Origin: Temnopleurus reevesii
Lineage: Eukaryota > Echinodermata > Echinoidea > Temnopleuroida > Temnopleuridae
DNA length: 64,000 nucleotides
Assembly (NCBI GenBank): GCA_036244855.1
Contig: BQKZ01001505.1
Location: forward strand, 1-64,000
Direction of reading: 5' to 3'
Shown piece by piece: positions 14,101-29,100 of the stretch. How positions within the stretch are numbered: position 1 is the first letter of the stretch; the number at the start of each line of letters is the position of its first letter. Under the pieces are notes generated by a model. That model was not told the origin of the DNA. It saw nothing but the letters and a program-made list of their open reading frames with translations, and made no database searches. The position numbers and the translations under genes were made by a program.

Positions 14101-17100
14101 GGTCAGCCTGTTTGGATGCGGAGATGAGATGGAGATGAGGAGGAGGGGTTGCCACGGCGGCGGCAAATACTCGTAAATGAATGCAGATGTAGAGGTGTCA
14201 TCCTATTATCATATCGTCATCAAGCCTGGTTGGAGGTCAACACAAGTACACTGCACCCAATGTTTTTAATTGGTAGATTTAGGTTGGCGTACACTATTTT
14301 TTCCCCCTTCAATTGAAATGTTAAGATATCTGAAGAACCTGTTAGAGAACCATCAATATTTTGTTTAATGATAAAGAATCTAGTTTTACAAGAAAGGATA
14401 TTTTACTAAACTCAGATAGTCTGTGGCATGTGATTTTCACGATAAAATTTATGCATCAAACCTCCAACTTGGTTTGGTTTGGTTTGGTTGTATTTCCCAT
14501 GAAATAAAAAGCAACTCAAAATACAAAGAAATCAATATAAATGAATACATACAAAACTGAAACAAATACAAAGATAATTAAATGAAATGCTAAAATTGCG
14601 GTTGGAGCTCTCCATTCAGGGCCATTAAAATAATGGCTCTGTTCTTCCTGGAGGTCCAAGCTGCGACAGCAAACCGCAATTTGGAATTGAAGTCAAATCT
14701 TGTAGGGTGATATACATGAAGGCTTTGACATGAATCACAAAGTATTCATGAAATTATTTTCAAATAGGGGAAACTCCTGGTAGATAATTGAAACAAAATT
14801 TGGAGCTTACCTACATGTAAATAGGTGTCTTTAAAAATATAATTTTAAGCCGTCAGTACGAACTTTGAACCATGTTCATGGAGGCTTTCCTTATTATTTC
14901 TGAACAAAATCAGAGAATACTTTTCTAGGAATAGTGGAATAGTGGCACGAGTTACATGTACCAAATTGCTACATGAAGCACACTCGTACATATAGGCATA
15001 TTATTTTGTATCATTTTTTTGTTTTGTTGTCAATGATATTCAGAAAATTATCCTTACAACTCTTCTATCATGTCCATGGCAGAATGCATTAAGTCTACAT
15101 TGTACCTGTACATGTAGGCACGATATACAATGATAGGTGCATGCGCTACATAGTTGATATGAGATGATCATTATAAACGAGTAGCTTGCATGCTATGCAT
15201 GTAGATGTATGATTGAGGAACACACTATGACATCATAACATGTCACAGTCCGCAGACACAGCTGCAATACTGACCCAGCTTTACAAGGTGTCAGGGGGTG
15301 GGGAAGTACATCATTCACCTAAATGCATTTGAATATCAATATTGTGAATACATGCATTATCATAGCAAGAATACCAATCAATAATAGCAGTTCAGAGATA
15401 CAAATGATGCCCAAACATGCATGAGGTGTATATTCATAATAAATTCAAGGCTTTCATGACTAGCGAATGGTTGAGAGTGCGGTCTTGTTGTACTGTTTCT
15501 CTCACCATTATTCAGGTGTTTTAATTCACATTTTGATTTTGACCTCAAGTATATTCTGGAATGGTTTGCATGTATCTCGTAACTTATCAAATTTTATTCA
15601 GGTATGGGTTAATATGTAGCCTATATTCACAAATGTATGTTTGTTTGTTGATGTGACACCCTAAACCCTGAACCAAAGTTTAATTCATGCAATCTTATTG
15701 TAAATGAATTCACGTATTAACACTTTTCTTTTTCATTTCATATGTTTGCACGAATTAACAATTGTAATACAATAATATTTTGCAACTGAATTTCAATTTA
15801 ATGGCCATGAGTTTCCCCATCATGAATGAAATCCAACTTGGGTTTTATAGATTGATATGTTTTCAGGATTGATGTGTTAAAATGAAATGGATATCCATAG
15901 ATTTATCTTCTGCTGATGACGCTAATGTACTCCGTATGCTCACGACCTATACCTGGTTCTATTTGATTACTACACCTGACATTTATCCTCATCCGCACTT
16001 TCAAATTCCTCAAATCAAAGGCCCGTTTTTACACTTTTCACCGTAATGAGATCCTTTCCCGACAATGAGACATAACAAAAAGCCTAAAATACATGACCTA
16101 AGATCTTGAGAGTAACATATCTTATGCAATACCTTCTGTGTGAAATCTCTTGAAGTGTAATTTCACTTCTAAATGATGATTTCATCCCAGCAAGGCTTGG
16201 CGAGCAGAGACTAGCATCGTTGACACCAAGCATACCATTGGATATTGAATGTCCTCAGGTCAAATGCCTGCAGAGAGCATGGGGTGTAATCGGAACCGCC
16301 AAACTCGCTAGTGTCATCTATCATATTTTGAGACGTCCGTCGGAGAAGTGTAAATAATCAGGCAGATAGCGATGAAAGGAATTGGAAAATTAATTACCAT
16401 TGAGATGGTATTGGAGATTCAATTTTTTCTGAGTGAACATCATACCAATATGGAAGATTCTGTTGTAAGGACATGCATGCCTGGAAGGGCTTTATACCTC
16501 AAGATGAAGGAAAAAAAATATGAACAAAAATTATAGTTAATACTACGACTGAAATAGTGGGGCTTTGATATTGTGCAATCTTTAGTTTTCTAACATTTTT
16601 TTGTACAAACAGATGATTAAGCACTGAGTTATTATTTGTTTGTATTTTATAATATGGGTCCAGGAGGGGGGGGGGGAACAGCTAAACATATTATATGTAA
16701 GTGAAAGCATACAAGATCATCAAAATAGTCCTTTTTCATAAAACTTATGGTTGTAGTAATACAAAGGAACATGAGTGTAAATTAGATATTCTTGTGCATT
16801 TCGAATCACTCCCATTTACAGGTTGATGATAAAAACAATTGCATTAATTCTACGATAGAGTGCAGGTAGCCCTTCTTGTAAGAGAGTTGTTGAAAGTACA
16901 GTTTTAGCTGAAATTTTCGCTAGGGTTTTATGTTTGCTAATTTCACGATAATTAATTTACCAAAATTTTCACTCATGATAATGCCCGTAGACTTGTGTAC
17001 AATGATTTTTCAATCTGAGAAGAAAATAACCCGCTAATAAATATGCCTAAAATTCAGTGAACTCACTGAAATTTATGGACGCTAAAATATTGGCTTTTAC

Positions 17101-20100
17101 AGTATGATGATGATGGCCTCTTGTATAGCGCCGGTACCCGCCACAGCTGGGCGCTCATGGCGCTTGATTACTCAAAAAATAATGTCTCACAGATTTCAAT
17201 GTCCTAATTAGTGCTATGGTTTATCTTTCAGTCCAAGAACTCCCAGTGATGGTACACTTTGGTTATTCTTCTAACGACAGCTGATTGCAATTCAGGAGAA
17301 GAATTGTTCCGATAATGGAAATACAATCAAGCAGATTGAAAATAGGGAAAATTGTAATATTGTTTTCATCACAAAATCTACCTTTTTGCATAATTGGACA
17401 ACACGAGAAGCAGCATCTTGCATAGTGGAATATTTGTTAGTCCGACAAAGCTTTTATGTCAGTGTTTATTTGCTCACTTACAAATTTCCCTTTAAAATGA
17501 TTCAGCGCATACTTGTATTTGTTCAGTTGGATTTTAGCATTCTTTTCAGATTTAGTGCTATTCTTTGAATATTCATTTTCCAGTCATTGCTAAAACCATG
17601 CACATGTAGCCTATTGCAAATCTCTTTATAATGTAAATTTTTTCTTTCATATCGTGACAAAAGATTTGAAGAGTGATGGATTAGTCATAGTAGATACAGG
17701 AAGTCTCACTTGACCCAATCTGGTTAATATTTAAAAGATTTTGATATTTGTTCTTGTTCAATATAGCAGGCCATATGTACTGTACCTACAAAACTGTACA
17801 ATACTTTGAAATGGAAATATTATTATTCCCAATCCCCGTTCTCACCGTCTTTCATAGACTGGTTCCCAAGGAGAATGAATTCCAAGGTTTTTATTCGCAA
17901 ACCGCTGTGCATTTATTGTATTCTCTAATGATGAATGCTTGCATGATTTCTAAATGTCAATTTTTTTTGTATTCCTGTGCTATACATAGTTTATTTAGAA
18001 ATCGATGAGCCATACGGTTTGTACATACTGAGTACAGTTTCATACACACCTATACACCTTCTACATGTAGATCGGTATTAAGGTAGTTTCTGTGGTTATA
18101 TTTATTGCCATACAATTTCTTTGCGGGTTGATGCTGCAAACCAGTACATTTTGAAGGTGGATTAAAAGTAATTGTCACGTTGTAAACTCACAACTTTGAT
18201 AAGAGAAGAGGAAGTGAGGGTACCTATTTNACTGTTGTAAATTGCGAAGGACTGTTCATGCCATGCTGGGCTCTATTTCATCTAAAGAATGGAAAAAAAA
18301 AACGTGAAGAAACATCGGAAAAATAATTTGAGACACCTTCACCAACAAGCATTTAAAAGCTGAAATATTGGGGCTCATTCATTTTGTAGTTTCCTGTCAT
18401 TTTATTGTTCAAACTTTGCAAATGACTAAGCACTGAATTATTTTTTTTGTGTGGTGTACCTGTACAAGTGGGTTGGGAGTGAGGGGGGATGGCAAACAGT
18501 GTGTATAAAGTGAAAGCACACAAGACCATCAAATTTCTCCAAGTTTTTTCAGGGCCTTTCGTTTCCATCAAAATGGTTCTTTTTTTCATAGAACTTTCGA
18601 TTGAGTATATTTTCTCTATGTGCAGTTACACTACACGTACAAAGGAACATGAGTTTAGATTGAATTTTCTTGTGCATTTAGAATCACTCCAATTTTGATA
18701 CAGATTGATGATAAAAACAATTGCATGAAATTTATGATAGAGTGCTGGTAGCCCTACTTGTAAGAGATTTGTTGGAAGTACAGTTTAAGCTGAAATTTTC
18801 GCGAGGGTTTTATGTTTGCTAATTTCACGATAATTAATTTACCAAAATTTTCACTGATGATAATGCCCGTAGACTTGTGTACAATGATCTTTCAATCTGA
18901 GAAAATAAAAACTCGCTGATATGTAAATATGCCACACATTCAGTGAACTCACTGAAATTGATGAACGCTAAAATATTGGCTTTTACACTAATCATTAGCT
19001 GATTGCAATTGAATTCTCAAGAAGAATTGTTCCCATAATGGAAATACAATCAAGCAGATTGAAAATAGGGAAAATTGTAATATTGTTTTCATCACAAAAT
19101 CTGCTTTTTTGCATAATTGGACAACACGAGAAGCAGCATCTTGCATAGTGGAATATTTGTTAGTCCGACAAAGCTTTTATGTCAGTGTTTATTTGCTCAC
19201 TTACAAATTTCCCTTTAAAATGATTCAGCGCATACTTGTATTTGTTCAGTTGGATTTTAGCATTCTTTTCAGATTTAGTGCTATTCTTTGAATATTCATT
19301 TTCCAGTCATTGCTAAAACCATGCACATGTAGCCTATTGCAAATCTCTTTATAATGTAAATTTTTTCTTTCATATCGTGACAAAAGATTTGAAGAGTGAT
19401 GGATTAGTCATAGTAGATACAGGAAGTCTCACTTGACCCAATCTGGTTAATATTTAAAAGATTTTGATATTTGTTCTTGTTCAATATAGCAGGCCATATG
19501 TACTGTACCTACAAAACTGTACAATACTTTGAAATGGAAATATTATTATTCCCAATCCCCGTTCTCACCGTCTTTCATAGACTGGTTCCCAAGGAGAATG
19601 AATTCCAAGGTTTTTATTCGCAAACCGCTGTGCATTTATTGTATTCTCTAATGATGAATGCTTGCATGATTTCTAAATGTCAATTTTTTTTGTATTCCTG
19701 TGCTATACATAGTTTATTTAGAAATCGATGAGCCATACGGTTTGTACATACTGAGTACAGTTTCATACACACCTATACACCTTCTACATGTAGATCGGTA
19801 TTAAGGTAGTTTCTGTGGTTATATTTATTGCCATACAATTTCTTTGCGGGTTGATGCTGCAAACCAGTACATTTTGAAGGTGGATTAAAAGTAATTGTCA
19901 CGTTGTAAACTCACAACTTTGATAAGAGAAGAGGAAGTGAGGGTACCTATTTAAAAATATTACATTTCATGCTGCTGTGGTTGGAAAGTAGCCAGCATTT
20001 ATACTTAAACAAAAGCAAAAGTAGGGGCATTCGTACTACAAGATAGTGATGCGAACATTCATGTAATTCAGACAGTGTTCGCATAAGAGAGGTAATTCAA

Positions 20101-23100
20101 ATCGTGATCCAGATTCTGAGCTTTGAAGGACACACAGGAGTGCACTGCTCATGTTAAAGCTGTTAAATAAAAGGAATCAAAACTAAATGAAATGTCTGAC
20201 AAATAAAAGTAGAATTATTATCCCCAAATACTTCCCAAACTACCGAGAAGAACAACGATTGCTGGATTATTTAAATCAATCACATACAAAAAATTCTGCA
20301 CTGCGGGATGGCCCTAATGAACAGTGATTGGGGGTATTATATGCACCGATGTTAGGCATTTTTCGCCAGAAATGTATACCTAAAATAAAATGATTAAAAA
20401 GAAAAGAATCCGACCAGCCGACGCTGTAGCAAAAAAAGGCGTGAGATGGCAATCAAACAACTTTTTTTTTACCTTACAGTATGTTTCATGTAGCACAATG
20501 CTACTGAAGTAAAGATCTTGTTATCCCTGAATATGCCTCGGGCAGACAGGAATGCTTCATGTAACAAATGAAAGTATGATGAGGGTCAATTAGTTATGAT
20601 CAGGGTTAATTCCTTTCTCTCGGTATGGAAGCATCATGGTGTAGTGGTTATTAAGAATGTCAGCGGTTCAAATCCCACCTATGGTGTTCATTTCCTTCAG
20701 CAAAAAATTCACACTGGTTACATGTATGCTGAACTCAACCCAGGTGCTTAAATGGGTACCTGATAGTATACATATAAAGACTGTCATCTTTACTGTATGC
20801 TCATATTGTGGAAGCTCCTCATGGAGCCATATAATAATCATATTGTTATTATGGTATAGTTATTACCTATGCTTATAGTTTTTTTTTTCTTTAATGTTTC
20901 AAATAATGTATGCATACAGCAGCAAGGATGTTTAATTTCTCCCATTAAATTTTATTTCAGTGCATCATGTATCTAATACAAAGATCAAGGTCCTCAGACA
21001 GTTTGGTACCTGGTTGTTATTAGGAATAAGTTGATTAAGTTAATGAGAGTTGTGCTGCACTATGATGGAGATGAACTCCCATGTGTTGAAAGGCTTCCAT
21101 CGCCATGGCGACATAGTCAGGGTCTACTAATTCGTGGATGAGAATCGAGTGATGTATGGGAGTGATGGAGATGGAGATGGAGATAAGAGGAATAAATGCA
21201 TATTGATGTGTGGAATGGATTTGAATACATGTATTTGCCTATTTACCGGTGAAGTTCATATAGAGGGTGATTGTTCCCAAACACTTATTCAAGGCTTTAA
21301 TCAATATTTCATTGTTTTATTGTTTTAATCTTTTATAGTAAAACCACTTTTACTACTTTTAATGAGTTGTAGGGAAGCAAGGTTGAAATTGAGAATTTTT
21401 CATGGGTCTGCTTTTTTTCCATTTAGTACATTGAAAATATCCCCCACAAAGGGGAAGAATAAATTGAAATGACCAAAATTAGTAATAGAATAGATTTTTT
21501 GGGGCACTCTTTAATATTGCAATTTTATAGATATCACCTGATCTCTACTTTTTTTATATTCTGAAAGAGTTATGACTATCAATCTTTATTTATTTTTTGT
21601 TTGTTTGTTCTTTATTTTTTCCTCCTCAGAGCCAGCAAAACACAGCATATGGGAATTCAATGGAATTCTGCACTTAGATTCGAACCAGCAATGTTAGATT
21701 TTGGTGAACAGTAAGTACTTCTTTACTTCACACAGAATATTTGGAGCAGAATTAGACCTGGAGCAATAGGCCAGTTTACTAATAAGTTCAAACTTATGCT
21801 TTTTTTCTTGCTTACGAATCTAGCTACATGGTATTCCTTAAACCTGTTTGCCACAATCCAGCTAAGTGTACCATACTTCAAATAAATTTGACATACCTAT
21901 TGCTGTTCCTACTTCAAATCTCCAAAATAGTGGAGGGATCATCCAAGAGAGAGAGTTGGGCAAACTTTGTTTAATTCTCAGTATCAAGAAGCATATTGAA
22001 AGTTTGCTCTAGCACTAGATCAAAGCATATTTTATTATTGATTAAATGGGGAAGGCTACCCTGGGGATTTTCAACACTTTTTAAAGTGGAAACCAATACC
22101 AGGCATTACTCATAATTATACTTGATGAAGATTTCCTGGTTTCCTTTGGTAATTATCCCTCTCAGATTGGATTTCTTGCAGAAGTTAGCCAAAGTGAGAT
22201 TAGATTACAATATCCACTTATGACTGGCTTTCTCAGGGTGAGAAGGAAGAGGATTGAGAAAACACATTGATGAGCCTTTTTTTATAATTTCAGATTCAGA
22301 TTCAGATGTTTCATTTCAACCAAACAAAAAAAAACCCCAGAAGTAACAAACATGCATGTATAGACGTACAAATAAAAGCAAATATAACAAACAATGAGAG
22401 GTTGGGACTCCTTAAAAATTGCCTGTGGTTGGAGTCCCATAATATGATTTGATAGTTCATTTGATATTGAACTGATGCAACAAACTGTCATGGATAACAT
22501 GTCTTCCCTATTTATTTTCTGCAATTAGTGATGGGATTGCTCTAAAAGTGATATAGAGGGAAAGACTGATTCTTGTAAGCCTTGAAAATTGCTGATTTTG
22601 ATAATAAAATGCTGGAAAAGAATGGGCAAATTGCTCAGTCGATTATCATTAATAATTGAAATCTCCAGAACGGATGGTGGTAACTATGGAGTTGTGTAAT
22701 TTTCTACCTGCAATTCATGAATAAATGATACTCTGCCTTCTCTCTCTTTTTCATCTTCCGAATCTGTATGTGCAATATTACTTAGAAGCACTGCTGCTCT
22801 TTTGCGAACAATAAAAAGGGAATGAAAGGCGTGTGACAAAAGAGTATTGATAAGTCTATTGTGTTCCACAGACATGAACTGTGCAATTTTGCACGATGTA
22901 TGTAAACTCAAGGCTACTGTCTAGGTGTGCTACAGTGTTATAGCCATTGACTAGAGGAGTTTACCATTTTGGTGCATTGTAATATCTTTATATTATATCT
23001 CTTTTGAGATAAGAAGAATTACAATGTTACCAGCATAATTTGCAATATGGAACCTCACAAAACATAGACAAATTTAGCTATGTCCAGGACCAATTACAAT

Positions 23101-26100
23101 GTACGAACAAAAGGGAATTACATGAACAAATTTTTTGCCATGTGCATCAAATAATTATTTTGTTTACACCCACATTTTGTTCTTTTATTTGTGATGCTAT
23201 TCACCATCTAGACCCTGATAGAGCACCAAACCCATAATAACGGCATTAGACAATGATAACCACACAATACCTAGTCAATCAATAATGTAACAGAAGAAAA
23301 CGACTGTACCTACAATGTTCTGTACAGAGTGGGTTATAACAAGTACTTCCACTCTAATTGGTATTACATGACGAGCAATCATAGAGCTCTGAGATGATGA
23401 AGCCAAGCAATTACTTTCAGCTTCTAAACATCCCATCAGCCCTGCTGTCAAAGGTGGCAGAAAAGAGCGGGGCAAATGGAAAAGCACTAATGAATTAGAT
23501 GAATTATTTCTATCCCCACCATATCATCGTATAGATTGACAATTTTGAATTAATTTTAGTAGTCCATATTGCTGAACGCTACTCTTAATAGCAATCCACT
23601 TGCGATACATGAATACAAGTGTTAAAGTTTTTACAAAACAGGTAGATTGAATACAGATTGGATATTAGATTATTATGATAATTTGAATTTTTGAAGTACA
23701 GACTATTTGAAATTCAGTCAAAGTGAAATAAAGCCAAAGCATGAAATTATTTCAACAAGAAATTCATCAACATTTCCACAAATACCTAGATTGATGATGA
23801 TGATGATATTTACTTTGATGGCCCTTTTTAGTCATATAAATTTCTTGATTCTTTAATTTAATAATTTTGCCTCAGGTAGATGTATTTCATAGGGATGAAG
23901 ATGAACAGTTTTTTAATTAATGGGGTTTTAATTGATGCCTAATTGTCAATGTCAATGAAAGATGCCCTTTATATCTATATTGTATTTCATTTTTTCCCCT
24001 CCAGAAAAAAAAGTGACAAGTTGGACCAGGCCCCCTCACCCCAAACCCACAATTAATTTAATCTAAATGACAAGTAGCTTATATTATTGCCTAACACTTT
24101 TATCTAACCAAAGACATTTTGTACCAGGCTTCAAACTGTTAATGTAATTATATCCATATACTGTATATTGTGTTTCAATTCATCATTTTTTTTAGAACTC
24201 TTCCTCAAATGTCCATACATCCTTAAATTTGTAGAAAATCATGAAACACTTTTTTCCCAGTCCTATTATTGATTTCCTTGAGAATATGGCAAGAAAGGAA
24301 GAGAAGGCATGAAACAAGAGAGCCATATTTACAGACTAAACAACATACATGTAGGACTATATTATGAGGTGCCTAAACAAACAAAATCCCAGGATATGTT
24401 TCAGAGCTCAAGATGAGCTAGAAATAGATCTGGCTTCACAGACCTTCCTTTTATGGGTGTTGGAGGAATTCCTTCAAATGCATACTAATATGGTTTATAC
24501 ATGCTTTAGAGGAAAATAGAGGATATTCATAAACAACATGAGACCTATTTAAATGTAACACTCAAAGTCACACTTTTTAACCTAGATTATACCTTGCCAG
24601 TTTTCAATTTTAGGTTAATAGTACGCACTGTGACACATCTTTAATTTCTATGGAAATACCTTTATTTATCACAAACGTTGATAAAGGTCCTTATTAGCTT
24701 GCAAATATCTCATCAAAATGAGTTATTTAAAAGTAGTAAATTGGGCAAAGTTGGATATTTTTATGCCTCCGCCACTGTAAGGTGGTGCCAGAGGCATTAG
24801 TCCCTTTTTTTCTACAAATCATCAGGACTTTAGAAATATAATTTGTTCATTTTGTAAATACAGAGAACTGCTGGAATGATGGAGAGCTGTGGAGTAAAAT
24901 GAAGTAAAAGAGAGCTTGTCCTTTCGATCCAGCAGAATCTTAATCATAAGGAAAATGTTTTTTTCTTACTTTATTTTTCTTCATTTTTCTTTTCAGTGCG
25001 GTGGGCATGCCAGAAATTAGAACTGTTAGGGTGGTCAACCCGCATCATGAAAACACGTTGCGGATGCTATCCATCTCTGGTACAACACCTCACTTTCATT
25101 GTTCGTTTTTTCAAGAAAAGGTAAGTCTAATGTTGAGGTCTACCTCATAACTTAGTGAAAAGGAAGATATTTTTTTGCATTCATACAATGCGCTTAGGTT
25201 TATACTGCATTCACACATAGTCATATTTACCCAGTGTTGAGCTGGCGTTCCTACATAAGGCATTCTGATAAGGCATGCAAACTGTTGTCAAGTCAGATTT
25301 TTTTCGTTTTTTTTTTCAAGAATAGGTAAGTCTGGTGTTGAGGTCTACCTCATGAATTAGCGAAAGGGAAGAATTGTTGCATTCATGCAATGTGATTTTG
25401 GTTTAAACCACATTTATAGGTATCCCATATTTTTCTAGTGTTGAGCCTGTGTTCCTAGTGAAGTCTGATAAGGCACGCAGACTGTTCTTGTTGTCAAGTC
25501 AAATTTTGTTGACCTAAATTCTTGTCAGGTACAGCTAGAAATATAAGCTGCAGCCAGTTGCATGAAACTTTTTGCCATAGAAAATATGGAAAAAATAAAG
25601 ATTATGGCAAAGAGCAAATTTGCCATAGACCATTGCAAATATAAGAACTATACCCAAAAGTTTGCCAGAGTTATATGGCAAAATTTTCATGCAAAATCAG
25701 TCCCTTGTTTTACCTGGTGGTTCTGAGTGTATTAAAGCGTGAATGGGATAAGAGAAGATAATTATGGATGAAGGAGTGCGCACTATGGAGGATTATATCA
25801 TCACTATACAGTTCCGTTTGCATGTGTTTTATTGTGTATTACAATGCACACAAGTGAACCAAGGTGATAGTAAAATTGTTATGTTACAATTTGGGAAACT
25901 GTCTCAAAAGAAAGTATGCATTCATTGTTCATCTGGGGCTGGAATGCAAATCCAGAATGGGGGAAAATCCCATTTAATGTCATTTCAAAGACTTTTTTAG
26001 GATGGCTTGTTAGAGGGAGATATGGGTGTATCAGTGGGAAGTTGCTAAAGCCCCAGTCACATAGGACCCCAGAAGCAACACGATTGAACACGACTCTTTG

Positions 26101-29100
26101 TTATTATGCAGCTAACTGTGAATTAACAAAGAGTCGTGTTCAATCATGTTGCTTCTAGGCTTCTTTGTGACTTCGTCCTTAAAACTAAATCTGGTGCCAT
26201 AATTGTGAGAAGAATGACAAGCTTTGAGGACAAACTAAACAACTTTATTCAAGCATTCACAATAGCAAGATACACATGGAAGAAAATTCCCTCCCTCTTT
26301 ATCAGCCGAAATATGTCAAACAGGTGTTGCACAATGGATAGTGATGGTACTTTCTTTTTGTGTATCAAGCTATTGTGACTGCCTGAATGAGATCGTTTTC
26401 TTTGTCCAAAATCCTTTGTCCCATCTCCTCACATTGCATACAGTACCCTGCAGATAAGTAAACTACCAGTATTGGGTCTTTGCCTGTAGACTATCGTCTA
26501 GCCATGATGTGATGTGTTATGATTATAGTAGAACACATCCCAAGGTGCTTCATTCATTCAGGTTAGAAGTACTTTCCCTCATCACGATATCAGCCGCCTC
26601 CCCTGCTGGAAGGCTCACTCTATTCTTATCTCATGATCAGCTCAAAACTTCCTAACTGCATTTCAGACTTTGACTCATGGATAGAGGAATGAGGATGAGA
26701 GGAAGAGGAGAGAGTTAATTTGACTTGCTGAGACTAGGTAGAAATTAATTGATTCTTCTCCACCTCTGGGCTCATGCCAGATATTTTATATCAAATATAT
26801 CTTATTCACACTGCAACAAATTTATACAAAAACCTGTTGATGCAAAAAATAGTGCTAAAAAAGAAAGAGATGAAACTTTAAGAAATAGTTTTCAGGAGAT
26901 ATCCTTTGTTTTCTTCAAGAATAGGAGAGAACAGCTTAGAAATAAAGCCCTCCTGGGTATACATTGAGAAAATCCAGAATTTTCCAATATTTCAATGCAT
27001 GTGCCCCTGAATGTATCACTGGGGGCATTCAATTTTTTCTTTGTGGAAATCCATGGGACTATACAACAAATTTAATTGCCACCTTGAAAGGGGAATGGTA
27101 CTTCTCAATGCATGATTTTATGCCTGAAGATTGGTACGCTTTAGTGTTCAGGGATACTTTTTAAAATTCATACAATTTTTTTTGCCACAAAAGATTCAGT
27201 TTATGATAAAGAGGCATAGATTAAAAACTTGGTGTACTCCACACACACAAAAAATGATATTAATTTTCAAATTGTAAATTAGAATCTCGCCTATATCATG
27301 CATCCAATGAATTGTACGATGTAGGAGGCAGCCTGGGTAGACTCACCGGGGTGTTTTAAAATCACTTTGATTTTCAACTTGAGAGCTATGTCTTTCAGGA
27401 AGCGGATTTTAATCGGGAAGTTGGCTACTCTTCCTTCACTTTCAAAGTCAGTGATAACCTCTAATGAACTTGTATGGGTAGGAACCACGTCAGATTAGCT
27501 TACACACCACTTTTGGAAAAAAAATTTGGTGGGGGGGGGGGGGGTGGGGGTTTCATCAAGATTTGTTGCAGAGACAATTAGTCAGCGCTGACAGATAGAG
27601 AGAGAGAGAGAGAGAGATGAGTGACAGAGAGAGATATAAACAGATATACTCAGAGCCGGTTATTTGTGGGGGGGGGGGGGTTTGATTCAGACATAATTTT
27701 TACCCCAACTTCCTTTGCGTCTGTTATTATCAAGTTTGACTTTATATTTGTTTTCTTTTATCCTGTCAAGAATTGACAGAACTTTTTCGTTTCAGGCAAC
27801 GTGAAAGATTGAGCTAGATATTATTTTGGGATACTGAATTCTTCTTCATAAGAACATTATCCCTTCCAGAAACTACCATGATTTTCAAGGATAATGACTA
27901 AGCATATCAACTCTTCACTTCAAAACAAACTACCAATGTAGAATGTATGAATTAGAAGGCAACAAAATGGGAAAAATGTGAGGAATGCATTTTAAGAATG
28001 CACCAAACATTTCTGTGAACAAGCATGAAGATGTGAATGGAGGATGTAAAGAGGTCGAGTCGAGGGGCTTCCTTTCGTGAATAACATAGGAAATTGAAAT
28101 TTTGCTGATCATGCAATCAAATTTAAACGTTAAAATATAGGAAAACTTTTCATGTTTGGCCTGCATGTAAAGATTAAAACTTTTATCACTTTTAAATGTA
28201 CAAGTGCAGATCGCTTCTGTGTAGTTTTGAATACATAATTATGATGGTAGATAATGAAAATCTGTGCTATATTATGGCATAAGCTCCCATTTTAGGCATT
28301 TTCTTTGAAAGAATTGTTTCGATATTGACACAGGGAAATAATTTTCCTGGTATCGCATTGCAGTTTCCTATGAATTTTACCATGATTGCTATACACAATA
28401 TGTTTTATCAATTTTGAAACTATTTCCTCAATGTCTAAAACTGCTGATATAATGGGAAAATTAAAATGATTCCCTATGGTATAGGTTCTGTGAAAATGAT
28501 AATTGTGAATTTACGCCTCCTATATAAAAATAAATTGTGTTTAATAAATCAGTCAAACAAGCAAAGTCCATCAATAAGACTCTTGATTCATGATCTCTAT
28601 TTATTGACTTTTCATTTCCTAAAATATCTATCTTTGTCTTGCAACTTTATTGAATGAATACAAACTATTGGGCTGTATACATTTAATAGATTTTAGTTCT
28701 ATTTATGATTTGTTTACACATTATAAAGAGTCCATCACATCATATACCCACAATGGCAAGAAATAACACCATTTATCCAGATTAAGAAATTGATCTTTCC
28801 AAAATCAGGAATTGACACTTCCTTGTGTGTTTGTTTTGATCCCTTGAGCTTTTAGAGTTTTTCCACAAGAAAAAAACAACAACAAGAAACATGATGAATG
28901 AATAACAAAAATCAATTAATCAATTAATCATTGAATGAATGAATGAATCAGAATGAATGAATGTCCCGCGCTTCGGGACATAATTTGTGATAAGCGCGTT
29001 ATTAATGCTGTAATTTATTATTATTATTATTATCAGTCAATCAATCACTCAATAGGTTAATATCGGTCCCTAATGTCAACACCCTGCTTTTCCCCTTCTT

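Larger units (their letters stand above)
10321..21629 (+). other. Intron 3 (11.3 kb as assembled)
   Basis: No gene seen. Contents: dispersed repeat R2 copies (about 10600-10760 and 15370-15570), a possible retroposon tail at 14478, a duplicated stretch around the N at 18230, foldback R4 copies, and a tRNA-derived SINE at 20630-20880. True length is probably about 1.7 kb shorter because of the duplication. Confidence 0.7.

Noticed and set aside
17386..19731. Two pairs of open frames with identical 60- and 86-codon translations
   Set aside because: The identity comes from the duplicated DNA next to the N at 18230, untranslated regions and stop-free gaps included; no domain and AT-rich random-like composition.
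25316..25330. Second copy of the exon 5 donor as an alternative exon end
   Set aside because: It has no acceptor upstream in the duplicated unit and the sequence between contains stops in the exon 5 frame.
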